From: Niastella sp. OAS944
Lineage (GTDB): Bacteria > Bacteroidota > Bacteroidia > Chitinophagales > Chitinophagaceae
Direction: 5' to 3'
Assembly: GCA_024809215.1 (NCBI GenBank)
Contig: JANUBW010000005.1
Coordinates: 1-64,000 of the forward strand
DNA: 64,000 nucleotides
Each line of letters opens with the position of its first letter. Within the stretch, counting starts at the first letter, position 1. The notes beneath the pieces are model-generated. The model was not told the DNA's origin, did not search any database, and saw nothing but the letters and a program-made list of their open reading frames with translations. A program made the translations under genes and the position numbers. Shown here one piece after another: positions 54,196 through 63,820 of this stretch.

Positions 54196-54633
54196 TTATT
54201 CGGCAACCATGTGCATCGATATGGCAATGCGGTTCCAGCTATTGGTTACGGTAGTTATAAAAATGAGTTGGGCAATTTCAGTTTCACTGAAATACTTTTT
54301 TGCATTTTGAAAAGTATCTTCCCTTAATCCGGCTTCATGGATCTTTGTTATTTCTTCTGCTAATTTTAATGCAGCCCGCTCTGCTTCCGTGAAGAAAGGA
54401 GTCTCCCACCAGGCACTGATCGCAAACACCCTTTGCTCGGTTTCCCCGGCCTTTCTTGCATCCTGTGAGTGAAGGTTCACGCAATACCCACAGCCATTGA
54501 GCTGTGATGTTCTTAATTTTACGAGTTCAGCCAGTTTCTTTTCGATTGTAAAAGTTGAGATCTGCTTTTCTGCTGCATTCATTGCTTTATAAACACCGGC
54601 TTCCGCGGCGTCAATGTTCATTCTTTCTTTCAT
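54196..54633 (-). CDS. AhpD-like carboxymuconolactone decarboxylase-family protein
   Basis: The gene carries the AhpD/CMD fold: KERMNIDAAEAGVYKAMNA, then KLAELVKLRTSQLNGCGYC with VNLHSQDARKAG. The CxxC-x3-H motif (CGYCVNLH) is the peroxidatic disulfide site of AhpD-like thiol reductases. The first ATG (54651) lies only 3 nt from a -7 promoter element, so the second ATG at 54633 (MKERMNID) is preferred, giving 145 residues. It is transcribed divergently from a MocR regulator whose likely operator covers its promoter, so it is the probable target gene. Function: peroxide or alkyl hydroperoxide defence or an unknown decarboxylation. Confidence 0.85.
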   Translation of the reverse strand: MKERMNIDAAEAGVYKAMNAAEKQISTFTIEKKLAELVKLRTSQLNGCGYCVNLHSQDARKAGETEQRVFAISAWWETPFFTEAERAALKLAEEITKIHEAGLREDTFQNAKKYFSETEIAQLIFITTVTNSWNRIAISMHMVAE

Positions 54634-54653
54634 AAATAGTGTTTTTGACATAT

Positions 54654-54682
54654 CAAAGCTATATCTTTACTGGATTATCCAA
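54654..54682 (-). promoter_or_regulatory. Promoter of the AhpD-like gene
   Basis: On the minus strand TTG(G) at 54682-54680, an 18-nt spacer and TAGCTTTG at 54661-54654 match the Bacteroidota consensus. The -33 element lies inside the palindrome of the MocR operator, which fits repression or activation by that regulator. Confidence 0.65.
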
Positions 54683-54714
54683 ATAATCCAGAATCAACAA
54701 ATAAGCTAATCCAG
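54670..54714. promoter_or_regulatory. MocR operator: inverted plus direct repeat of a 9-mer
   Basis: CTGGATTAT (54670-54678) and ATAATCCAG (54683-54691) form a perfect inverted repeat with a 4-nt centre. A third half-site CTAATCCAG (54706-54714) repeats ATAATCCAG directly with a 23-bp period, about two helical turns, and abuts the regulator's ATG at 54715. MocR regulators commonly bind such spaced half-sites. Binding is inferred. Confidence 0.6.
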
Positions 54715-56193
54715 ATGTCTTTACTGAAAGAGCTGATCACCATAGATGACAAGTCTGAAGTATCTGTGTATTTGCAGATCACCAATTTAATTATTCATCA
54801 TATAAGGCATGGAAGATTAAGAAAGGGGTTGAAACTTCCTGGTTCAAGAGAACTGGCAGTTATGTTGGGTATTAACCGCATGACTGTAGTGGCGGCTTAC
54901 CAGGAACTGGAAGCGCAAGGCTGGATTGAAATGCTACCTAAAAAGGGGACATTTGTAAAAGCAAATCTTCCTGTATTGTCACCTAAGCAACTGGCTGGCA
55001 ATGTTGCGGATTTCAGTCTTCCTGAACAACCAGGCTTTAATTATGATCAGAAAAGAATTATTCCGGTTGCTTTTTCCGATTTTCCACCAACAGATAAACT
55101 TGCTTTTAATGATGGCTTTCCTGATGTTCGCCTTGCTCCAATAGAAGAGTTCACAAGATGCATGCGGAGCCTTTCACGCCTTTCTGCAAATAAAAAATAT
55201 TTACAATACGGTGGTGCGCAAGGCACTTTGTTACTAAGACAAACACTTGCCAATTTTTTGTGCGACACCAGGGGTTTATCAATTACTGCTGATAATATTT
55301 TAATTACGAAGGGGTCACAAATGGGGATCTTCATTGCAACTTCTGTAATTATTAATCCTGGTGATGAGGTAATAGTTGGCGTGCCTGGTTACCGTATGGC
55401 CAATCTTACTTTTCAGCAACTGGGAGCAAAACTGATCTATGTTCCTGTTGATGAGGATGGCATGGATATCAACGCAGTTGAAAAACTTTGTGAGAAGAAA
55501 AAGATACGACTTGTATATGTGATCCCGCATCATCACAATCCAACTACAGTTACGCTGTCGCCTGAAAGAAGAATGCATTTGCTTAAACTTGCGACTAAAT
55601 ACAGGTTTGCGATCATTGAAGATGATTATGATTACGATTTTCATTATTCAAGCAAACCAATAATGCCTATGGCCAGTTATGATAGCAAGGGTAACGTAAT
55701 TTATATTGGTACACTTACTAAAACCTTCGCACCAGCTGTAAGGCTCGGTTTTATAGTGGCGCCAAAGGAATTTATACAAACGGCCACTTATTTCCGTAAG
55801 CATATAGACATGCAGGGAGACAGCTTAATGGAAAATGCCATTGCTGAATTATACAAAGATGGAACAATTGCAAGGCACATAAAGAAGTCGGTGAAGTTGT
55901 ATAAAGAAAGAAGAGATCATTTCTGTGATTGTCTTCAAAAAGAATTAACCGGTCATATTTCATTTAAAGTTCCCGATGGTGGCATGTCGGTATATACAAC
56001 CTTTTTAAAACACGATCTAAAGATAATTTCCCGCAAGGCGTTTGACAAGGGTTTGATCATGAAAGATGGAACCACCTTTGACGTAGGTAAGCAGCAATTT
56101 AATGCTATACGACTTGGTTTTGCCTCGTTGAATTTTAAAGAGCAGCTACAAGCGCTAAAAATTATTAGAGAAGTGATGAATATGAAGCTATAG
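54715..56193 (+). CDS. MocR/PdxR-type GntR regulator with aminotransferase domain
   Basis: The 492-residue protein has an N-terminal GntR winged helix (ITNLIIHHIRHGRLRKGLKL then PGSRELAVMLGINRMTVVAA) followed by a fold type I aminotransferase-like domain of ~390 residues: QYGGAQGTLLLRQTLANFL, ITKGSQMGIFIAT, PHHHNPTTVTLSPERR, EDDYDYDFHY and YIGTLTKTFAPAVRLGF, where the Lys binds PLP. This is the MocR family; PLP or an amino-acid/PLP adduct is the usual effector. It is transcribed divergently from an AhpD-like gene, its probable target, and its own start adjoins a half-site, so autoregulation is likely. It is not adjacent to pyridoxal biosynthesis genes, so I do not assign pdxR. Confidence 0.92.
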   Translation: MSLLKELITIDDKSEVSVYLQITNLIIHHIRHGRLRKGLKLPGSRELAVMLGINRMTVVAAYQELEAQGWIEMLPKKGTFVKANLPVLSPKQLAGNVADFSLPEQPGFNYDQKRIIPVAFSDFPPTDKLAFNDGFPDVRLAPIEEFTRCMRSLSRLSANKKYLQYGGAQGTLLLRQTLANFLCDTRGLSITADNILITKGSQMGIFIATSVIINPGDEVIVGVPGYRMANLTFQQLGAKLIYVPVDEDGMDINAVEKLCEKKKIRLVYVIPHHHNPTTVTLSPERRMHLLKLATKYRFAIIEDDYDYDFHYSSKPIMPMASYDSKGNVIYIGTLTKTFAPAVRLGFIVAPKEFIQTATYFRKHIDMQGDSLMENAIAELYKDGTIARHIKKSVKLYKERRDHFCDCLQKELTGHISFKVPDGGMSVYTTFLKHDLKIISRKAFDKGLIMKDGTTFDVGKQQFNAIRLGFASLNFKEQLQALKIIREVMNMKL

Positions 56194-56195
56194 GG

Positions 56196-56233
56196 GCAAA
56201 CACCCCCGATGTATCAGGGGTGTTTGCGTTTTT
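56196..56233 (+). terminator. Rho-independent terminator of the MocR gene
   Basis: GCAAACACCCC (56196-56206) pairs perfectly with GGGGTGTTTGC (56217-56227), followed by GTTTTT. It begins 2 bp after the MocR stop and also ends the converging gene at 56243. Confidence 0.9.
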
Positions 56234-56242
56234 GTAATGAGT

Positions 56243-57064
56243 TTACAAACCTGCTATTTTAACATTTGAGATCAGCATATGCGTTGGGCTATTGAAATCG
56301 GCGCCGAATTTAAAGGTGCTGTATGTTCTATTACCTTCAAAGGCATGATTAATGTCGTATGTTTTTTCCTGATTGATGTATACCCGTAAACGTTCGCCTT
56401 CTTTTTTAAACGCCATGTGATTTATTTTTCCGCCTGTAGTATAGGCATCGCTATTAACATGGGAACTCAGGTCTTTGCCTTTACATTCTACATAAGCGCT
56501 GCCGCCCGAGTATATTCTAAATTGCAGGTAAGGGTTAGAAGGGTATCTGTCAAAATTCCCATCGAGCGCATCTTCAAAATCAACATACAGTGTACTGCTA
56601 CTTCCACCGTCAATGATGACGTCAAACTCAACAGTAAAATCTTTGGGAAGACCGGTTTTTATTTTGGGAATATATAAGCCATTGCTTGTAATAGAAAACC
56701 AGTTGCCGGGAAATTGTTGCAGGGTAACCACTTCACCGCTGGCATTGGTGAGCCATTTAACAGGGAAATTTCCCTTTTTGGTGGAGTCAAAATGATCTAT
56801 AAACAACAACGTGTTGCCGGGTACAAAATCATAGACCGTATTAATAGTAACGCTGTTGCCTGAGGCGGTTGGTTTGGTAGCATCTGTGTCGGCGGGTTTG
56901 TTCTTGTTTTTCTTTTTAAATAGTCCACCCACTTTATCAATAGTGTTTCCCACTCTGTCGGCGGTATTGCCTACCTGGTCAACAGTTGATTGTGCGTGGC
57001 TGCCAAAAGGAATGATTGCAATAATTAATACAGGTAATGCAGCAATGAATTGCATTTTGCGCAT
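56243..57064 (-). CDS. Secreted protein with LamG/concanavalin-like domain
   Basis: The 273-residue protein has a signal peptide (FIAALPVLIIAIIPFGSHAQ), then a low-complexity linker with heptad-like VGNTADRVGNTIDKVG and a Lys-rich KKKNKNKPAD. From about residue 75 follows a jelly-roll-like region, YDFVPGNTLLFIDHFDSTKK, then FPGNWFSITSNGLYIPKIK and FTVEFDVIIDGGSSSTLYVD, which resembles LamG-like beta sandwiches. In other Bacteroidota the same N-terminal pattern precedes an OmpA domain; here none follows. A secreted or periplasmic binding protein is likely; ligand unknown. Confidence 0.65.
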   Translation of the reverse strand: MRKMQFIAALPVLIIAIIPFGSHAQSTVDQVGNTADRVGNTIDKVGGLFKKKNKNKPADTDATKPTASGNSVTINTVYDFVPGNTLLFIDHFDSTKKGNFPVKWLTNASGEVVTLQQFPGNWFSITSNGLYIPKIKTGLPKDFTVEFDVIIDGGSSSTLYVDFEDALDGNFDRYPSNPYLQFRIYSGGSAYVECKGKDLSSHVNSDAYTTGGKINHMAFKKEGERLRVYINQEKTYDINHAFEGNRTYSTFKFGADFNSPTHMLISNVKIAGL

Positions 57065-57400
57065 AGGTTTTGTTTTAATGGAAAAAATAAAATTGCTTTA
57101 TTCAGGGTCCATTAGGGGGTAACCTATCAGTCGGTAAGCGATATATTTTATTACAACGGTGACTGGGTATTTTACTTACGGAACCTATGTTTTTATTTAT
57201 TATCATGATTCTCGTCAAGCACCTAATGATTTTTATAATTAATCTGGCTAATTTTGATTGGGGATTTTTTATTGAAGAATAGTTTATCCTAATAAAATTC
57301 CTGTCATAACGCACTTCATTGATTACTACGATTCACTGCCCTTGTTAAAAATAACATCAGTCTGCGTCCCCTCGTATTTCCCCAACTAAAATGAAAAACA
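57065..57400. other. Intergenic region, nothing assigned
   Basis: The 336-bp divergent gap between the LamG-like gene and the ScyD-like gene is AT-rich. It has no gene I can support, no TAnnTTTG promoter with correct spacing and no strong hairpin. Confidence 0.4.
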
Positions 57401-58426
57401 ATGAAGAGGTTTATCATTAACAGCCGAATTGTTATTCTACTGGGCTTTTGCCTTGCCATGGTTGTTCAGGGTTGCAAAAAAGGTGACCTTCCTCATGGTA
57501 TTCCTAAACCACCAAAACCGCTGGTTACAGGCCTGAAGGAGCTCCAGGGCAGTACCGTTGGCCCCGACGGGGCTTTGTACGTTACTGCACCGCTCGATGG
57601 CACCATCTGGCGTGTTAACCCCAAGACCGGCGCCGTGCGGTCCTTCGCTACCGGATTTCCGAAGCGCATTCCCGACCTGTACTACATTGGTAGTGGAGTG
57701 GTTGATGTGGCCTTCCGCGGCCAAACTGCATATGCGCTGGTTACCGGTGTTGCGCCAGACCTCGATGGTCACGACACTGTAGGTATCTACCGGGTAAACG
57801 GGCCCAATAGCTTTACCGTTGTGGCGGATATCGGCGCATGGTCTATTGCCCATCCCCCGGTGCCTGCCTTCTTCGTGCCCACGGGCTTTCAATACGCGCT
57901 TGAACCCTATCGCGACGGTTTCATTGTTACAGACGGACATCATAACCGCGTACTTTATGTCACCCTCACGGGTGAGGTTACTGAGGTGATCGCTTTCGCA
58001 GATGTTGTACCAACCGGACTGGCGGTGAGAGGCAACACGATCTATGTTACCGAAGCCGGTCCCATTCCTCACCTGCCTGAGAATGCCAAACTCATGTCCA
58101 TCTCGAAAAAACCGCCAACAGCCACGGAGGTTGCCTCTGCCGCCGGGTTGGATGTTGGGTTATTTGTAGACGTGGAATTTAGCCACGGAAATGCGCTCTA
58201 TGTTCTTGCTCAGGGCAAATGGGATGGTCCCTTTGAAGGTGCACCTGCGTTGCCGAACACCGGCGCGCTCCTGAATCTGAGATCAAATAATACCTTTAAA
58301 GTGGTAGCAGACGGTCTTAACCAGCCCACCTCAATGGAGTTCATTGGCGACAACGCGTACGTAGTTAGTCTCGCCGGCGAGGTATGGGAGATAGACAACG
58401 TGTGGTCTCTGCCATATGATCTTTAA
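57401..58426 (+). CDS. ScyD/ScyE-family secreted beta-propeller protein
   Basis: The 341-residue protein has a lipoprotein-like signal (IVILLGFCLAMVVQGC, Cys at about 25) and a beta-propeller of the ScyD/ScyE type: GLKELQGSTVGPDGALYVTA, PLDGTIWRVNPKTGAV, then FQYALEPYRDGFIVTDGHHN, RVLYVTLTGEV and TGLAVRGNTIYVTEAGPIPH. Cyanobacterial ScyD and ScyE are named for the scytonemin cluster, but homologues are widespread and uncharacterised. Visible GC content is higher than in the neighbours, which may reflect transfer. It is transcribed alone and ends in a hairpin at 58443-58483. Confidence 0.8.
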   Translation: MKRFIINSRIVILLGFCLAMVVQGCKKGDLPHGIPKPPKPLVTGLKELQGSTVGPDGALYVTAPLDGTIWRVNPKTGAVRSFATGFPKRIPDLYYIGSGVVDVAFRGQTAYALVTGVAPDLDGHDTVGIYRVNGPNSFTVVADIGAWSIAHPPVPAFFVPTGFQYALEPYRDGFIVTDGHHNRVLYVTLTGEVTEVIAFADVVPTGLAVRGNTIYVTEAGPIPHLPENAKLMSISKKPPTATEVASAAGLDVGLFVDVEFSHGNALYVLAQGKWDGPFEGAPALPNTGALLNLRSNNTFKVVADGLNQPTSMEFIGDNAYVVSLAGEVWEIDNVWSLPYDL

Positions 58427-58442
58427 CTGTCAATAAATGATA

Positions 58443-58483
58443 AAAGCCCTGAAGTTCTTTACAGATAAGCGTTTCAGGGCTTT
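58443..58483. terminator. Hairpin terminator
   Basis: AAAGCCCTGAA (58443-58453) pairs with TTCAGGGCTTT (58473-58483) around a 19-nt loop that can pair further. The right arm AGCGTTTCAGGGCTTT equals that of the terminator at 53048-53091. Confidence 0.7.
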
Positions 58484-58500
58484 CGTATATTTATTTTTAT

Positions 58501-58523
58501 ACTACGCAGATTCACTGCGTAGT
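58501..58523. promoter_or_regulatory. Perfect inverted repeat upstream of the RtcB gene
   Basis: ACTACGCAG (58501-58509) and CTGCGTAGT (58515-58523) form a 9-bp stem with a 5-nt loop, 51 bp before ATG 58575. It could be an operator or a leader hairpin; its position after the previous terminator argues against a second terminator. Confidence 0.45.
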
Positions 58524-58547
58524 TAGGTTTTATTTTTACAGTATTAA

Positions 58548-59939
<1,392 letters not shown>

Positions 59940-59983
59940 AAGCTGCTATTTTGGGTTGAATAATTAAATAATTAATGATCGAG

Positions 59984-60015
59984 GAGCCTTGAGAACCGTT
60001 CTCAAGGCTCTTTTT
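59984..60015. terminator. Rho-independent terminator
   Basis: GAGCCTTGAGAA (59984-59995) pairs with TTCTCAAGGCTC (59999-60010) and is followed by TTTTT on the plus strand. It ends the RtcB gene and, in the other direction, the converging hypothetical gene. Confidence 0.85.
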
Positions 60016-60340
60016 ATTTAGCTTTCAAATATTCTGTTGAACATTTAGTTATTATATCTATGGCCATGCTGGTTTCCATATAGCTTGCCAGGTATTCCCA
60101 CTCCTTGCCAATGATTCCTTCAGCAAAATAGCCATGCTCCTTTCCCTGTTCTATCATTTGTATATCTACCGGGTCTATTGCAGGGTTTTCTGAGATGGCA
60201 AATGACCATTCATGCCATCTCGCTCTAAAGTAAAACGAAAAACCATTTATGGTACCCCATGCCTGTACCGGGGCCGGGCCATCTATTCTACCTTTTAAGT
60301 TCAGGTCGGGGTTTTCAAATTCCTGCATATATGGATACAT
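60014..60340 (-). CDS. Small hypothetical protein
   Basis: The 108-residue protein has no signal peptide and no recognised family. It is rich in acidic and aromatic residues (SFYFRARWHEWSFAISENPA; YFAEGIIGKEWEYLASYMET), which gives the look of a compact alpha/beta domain. It stands alone, converging on the RtcB gene over a shared terminator. The composition and continuous good codons suggest a real gene. Confidence 0.6.
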   Translation of the reverse strand: MYPYMQEFENPDLNLKGRIDGPAPVQAWGTINGFSFYFRARWHEWSFAISENPAIDPVDIQMIEQGKEHGYFAEGIIGKEWEYLASYMETSMAIDIITKCSTEYLKAK

Positions 60341-60647
60341 AGCTTCAACATGTTATTTAATTAAATGTACAACATCGCTGGATTTCCTATGCATATACAT
60401 ATATCTGCTATGTGTATTGTTCTGTTTCTTATAGCATAGACATCAGGGTTAAAATCGATCAAAAACTGGATAAAATTGGATAAGGGCCATATGTGTGCTA
60501 AACAAAGCTATCTTGATAACTTGCATTAATATAGTTTATCATACCCGGGTATAGTCTCCGTTCCCCTCCCAATGATTGCCTGCTTTATAACCATGATTTG
60601 CAAAAGAGTTGAGCTCGTTTTGATTTAAAACCAAAATTATCAGTTAC
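60341..60647. other. Intergenic region before susC, nothing assigned
   Basis: The 307-bp gap between the divergent hypothetical gene and susC contains no supported gene and no clear TAnnTTTG promoter. It is AT-rich; the operon promoter must lie here. Confidence 0.4.
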
Positions 60648-63600
60648 ATGAGAAAATTTATACCACTGCTCGCAGTGCTGGTATGCATTGCGCTATGCGC
60701 ATCTGCGCAAACTGAAACGGTCTCCGGAACAATTCTTGATAAAGCCGGCGCCCCCATTCCCAACGCATCCATTATTATTAAAGGCACCAGATTGGCTACG
60801 GTAGCCGATCTAAATGGAAATTTCACCATGCAGGTTAACCGCGGCGCCATGCTTACGGTTACTGCTGTTACGTACAAATCTTTTAACATAAGGTCGCAAA
60901 GCGGCGCTCCTATGATCATTAAACTGGAAAGCGCTGAGCTCCTGATGGACGAAGTTATTGTTACCGCCGGCGGTATTAAATCCAAAAGAAAAGAGATAGG
61001 TACGGCTAACACCGTTATAAAGTCTGATCTGCTTTTAGCCGGCAAATCAACCAATATTGCCGGTGGTATGCAGGGCAAAGTGGCCGGTCTGCAGATCAGC
61101 GGAACAGCCGGTGGCGTAAACCCCAGCTTCAGGCTTATTTTGCGCGGACAAAGATCTCTTACGGGTAACAACCAGGCCCTGGTGGTGCTTGATAACGTTA
61201 TTGTTCCTAACGAGGTACTGGGCAATCTTAACCCCGAAGATGTGGATGAACTGGTAGTGCTAAACGGCGCAGGTGCCGCAGCGTTATATGGCTCACAGGC
61301 TTCCAACGGAGCTGTTGTGATCTCTACTAAAAAAGGGAAAAAAGGTGTTACCGAAGTAACTGTTTCGAACACGATCTCATTACAGTCGCTGGCTTATTTC
61401 CCCAAACTGCAAAAGAAATTTGGCGCCGGCGGCAGCGCCTATGGTAGCGATGTAAACGGCGCTCCGCTGTTCTCTTACCTCGAAAACCAGTCGTATGGCC
61501 CCGAATATGATGGCGTAAAACGTGCGCTGGGACCGGCATTGGAAGATGGATCCCAGGATTCTGCTGTTTACGCTTATAACTCAGGTCACTTAAAGTTCTG
61601 GAACGTGGGCGTTACCAATCAGTCTGATTTTTCACTGCAGAACGGTGATGAACGCTCAACTATGTTTCTTTCCGGACAATACGCCACCACCACTGGCACC
61701 ACACCCGGCGACAAATACAACCGGGCATCTGTGCGGGTTAATGGCACCCGCAAAATTGCAAACACTATCAATGCTACTTACAGCGCGGCTTATATTCAAA
61801 ACCGGTACGACGTAACTTCTCAAACCGGTAACGTATATGTGAATCTGTTAAATATGCCAACAAATGTTGACATTCAAAAATATAAAGACTGGCGAACCAA
61901 CAAATTCGCCAATCCGAATGGCTTTTATAATCCCTGGTACCAGAACCCTTATTTTACCATAGATAATTACCGGCAAAAAACAAGGAACGATTATCTTACC
62001 GCCAATATAGAAATAAAGTTTGCACCTTTTAACGGGCTCGATCTTATTGCCCGGCAGGGTGTGGTAACCAAGAATACTTCCTATAAAAACACCGTTGGCG
62101 CTTTTACTTATACCGATTTTGCGAAACATACCGATGCCAGTTCCAAATCTGATATTCCGGCATCTGTATCTGATTTCAGCGGGTATAATACACAATTGCT
62201 GAGCGATGCCTTTGTACAATACAATAAAAAAGCAGGCGAGTTTGATCTTAAGTTGATTGCCGGCGGCCAATGGCGTCAGGACCAGGCCAAGAATGTTTTA
62301 GTATCTGCAAGCGGACTGGTTATACCTGGTTTGTATAACGTAAGTAATGGTGTAGGAACACCCGGGGCCAGCGAATCGAATTTTCTGGCACGCCAAACAG
62401 GCGCTTATGGCGATATCCGCATTGGCTTTAAAGATTATTTATTCTTACATGCTACAGGCCGTAACGACTGGGTATCTACGCTGTCGCCCAATAACCGATC
62501 CTTCTTTTATCCTTCTGCAGATGTTTCATTTATTGCAACAGACGCTCTTAATATCCTTGCCGAAACCACGCCCATTTCTTACCTCAAACTAAGGGCCGGC
62601 TGGTCGAAAGTAGGTCAGGTAAACCTGGGTGGTACTTATGGCGCTTACCAGCTGGAGCCAACGTACTACCAGGCAAGCGGCTTTCCATTTGGATCGCAGG
62701 CCGGATTTACCGTTGGCAATACACTTGTTTCGAACAACCTGAAACCTGAAATTACCAAAGGGTATGAAGCCGGTTTCGATTTGAACATGTTTAACGATCG
62801 GTTTACCTCTTCCGTTACCTGGTACGATACCAAAACCGATGATCAAACGGTAACAACCAGCATCTCTAACAGTACCGGCTTTACCAATTTGTTAACCAAC
62901 ACCGGTCAAACTCAAAGCCGTGGGTTAGAAGTTACTGCACATATTACTGCCTACCGCTCAAAGAACTGGGAGGTTAATATTGGTGGTAACTATACCTACC
63001 TCGATAATAATGTAAACTTTATCAGTGCCGATCTTCCCAAGCTTTCTTTGTCGTCGAGCGGAACAGCCAACGCTTATGCGGTGGCGGGACAGGCATTTCC
63101 GGTAATTATGGGTTATGATTATAACCGCGATCCGCAGGGGCATGTTATTGTGGACGGTATTACCGGACTGCCTACTAAATCTGATACAATATCTATACTA
63201 GGTAGTGCCGTTGCTAAAAACCGGGTAGGTTTTGATGGAACGGTTAAGTTTAAGAATTTCCGCTTTTACTTTCTGTTTGAATATCGAGGCGGCTACAAAA
63301 TATTTAATGGCATTGGTACAGAGCTCGACTGGTCGGGAACCGGCTATCGTACGGCTGTGTACAACCGCCAGCGTTTTGTATTTCCCAATTCTGTTATTGC
63401 CGATCCTAATAATGCCGGTAAGTTTATTCCCAATAATGATATTACAGTTAAAAACGGTAATGGTAATAATGGTTTCTGGACCGATGGCATTAACCGCGAT
63501 GTAACCTCCAATTATCTCTCTTCGGGTAACTTCCTCAAATTAAGAGAGATCTCTATTTCCTATGATGTGCCTGCCAGCGTGCTGATGAAAACCAAAGTTA

Positions 63601-63782
63601 TTAAAGGCATCACCATCAGTGCCCAGGCCCGTAACTTATTAATGTGGCTCACTAAGGATAATTATTATACCGACCCTGAATACAGTGCTGCCGGCAGCGA
63701 TAACAATGGTATTGGGTTGAACAGCATTAACCAAACGCCACCATCGCGTTTTTACGGCGGTACCCTAACGTTTAAATTTTAA
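60648..63782 (+). CDS. SusC/RagA-family TonB-linked outer-membrane transporter
   Basis: The 1044-residue protein has a signal peptide (FIPLLAVLVCIALCASAQ), a CarboxypepD_reg-like domain (VSGTILDKAGAPIPNASIII), the plug with LMDEVIVTAGGIKSKRKEIG, MQGKVAGLQISGTAGGVNPS, PEDVDELVVLNGAGAAALYG and ASNGAVVISTKKGKKG, then the barrel to TLTFKF. It is the first gene of a SusCD pair whose SusD starts 38 bp downstream and continues beyond the window. The plug differs from that of the other two SusC proteins (IRGT- and IRGI-type motifs become LRGQRSLTG), so its substrate class probably differs. Substrate not deducible from the window. Confidence 0.95.
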   Translation: MRKFIPLLAVLVCIALCASAQTETVSGTILDKAGAPIPNASIIIKGTRLATVADLNGNFTMQVNRGAMLTVTAVTYKSFNIRSQSGAPMIIKLESAELLMDEVIVTAGGIKSKRKEIGTANTVIKSDLLLAGKSTNIAGGMQGKVAGLQISGTAGGVNPSFRLILRGQRSLTGNNQALVVLDNVIVPNEVLGNLNPEDVDELVVLNGAGAAALYGSQASNGAVVISTKKGKKGVTEVTVSNTISLQSLAYFPKLQKKFGAGGSAYGSDVNGAPLFSYLENQSYGPEYDGVKRALGPALEDGSQDSAVYAYNSGHLKFWNVGVTNQSDFSLQNGDERSTMFLSGQYATTTGTTPGDKYNRASVRVNGTRKIANTINATYSAAYIQNRYDVTSQTGNVYVNLLNMPTNVDIQKYKDWRTNKFANPNGFYNPWYQNPYFTIDNYRQKTRNDYLTANIEIKFAPFNGLDLIARQGVVTKNTSYKNTVGAFTYTDFAKHTDASSKSDIPASVSDFSGYNTQLLSDAFVQYNKKAGEFDLKLIAGGQWRQDQAKNVLVSASGLVIPGLYNVSNGVGTPGASESNFLARQTGAYGDIRIGFKDYLFLHATGRNDWVSTLSPNNRSFFYPSADVSFIATDALNILAETTPISYLKLRAGWSKVGQVNLGGTYGAYQLEPTYYQASGFPFGSQAGFTVGNTLVSNNLKPEITKGYEAGFDLNMFNDRFTSSVTWYDTKTDDQTVTTSISNSTGFTNLLTNTGQTQSRGLEVTAHITAYRSKNWEVNIGGNYTYLDNNVNFISADLPKLSLSSSGTANAYAVAGQAFPVIMGYDYNRDPQGHVIVDGITGLPTKSDTISILGSAVAKNRVGFDGTVKFKNFRFYFLFEYRGGYKIFNGIGTELDWSGTGYRTAVYNRQRFVFPNSVIADPNNAGKFIPNNDITVKNGNGNNGFWTDGINRDVTSNYLSSGNFLKLREISISYDVPASVLMKTKVIKGITISAQARNLLMWLTKDNYYTDPEYSAAGSDNNGIGLNSINQTPPSRFYGGTLTFKF

Positions 63783-63820
63783 TGAATACTTATTGAGGAA
63801 GTCTTTAAATATTATTGATC

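Noticed and set aside
57102-57314. Minus-strand 70-codon frame in the gap before the ScyD-like gene
   Set aside because: No start signal, very Ile/Asn/Arg-rich and no recognisable features.
60644-61372. Minus-strand frame of 242 codons opposite the third SusC
   Set aside because: Ser/Thr/Pro-rich translation with no domain, wholly opposite a certain gene.
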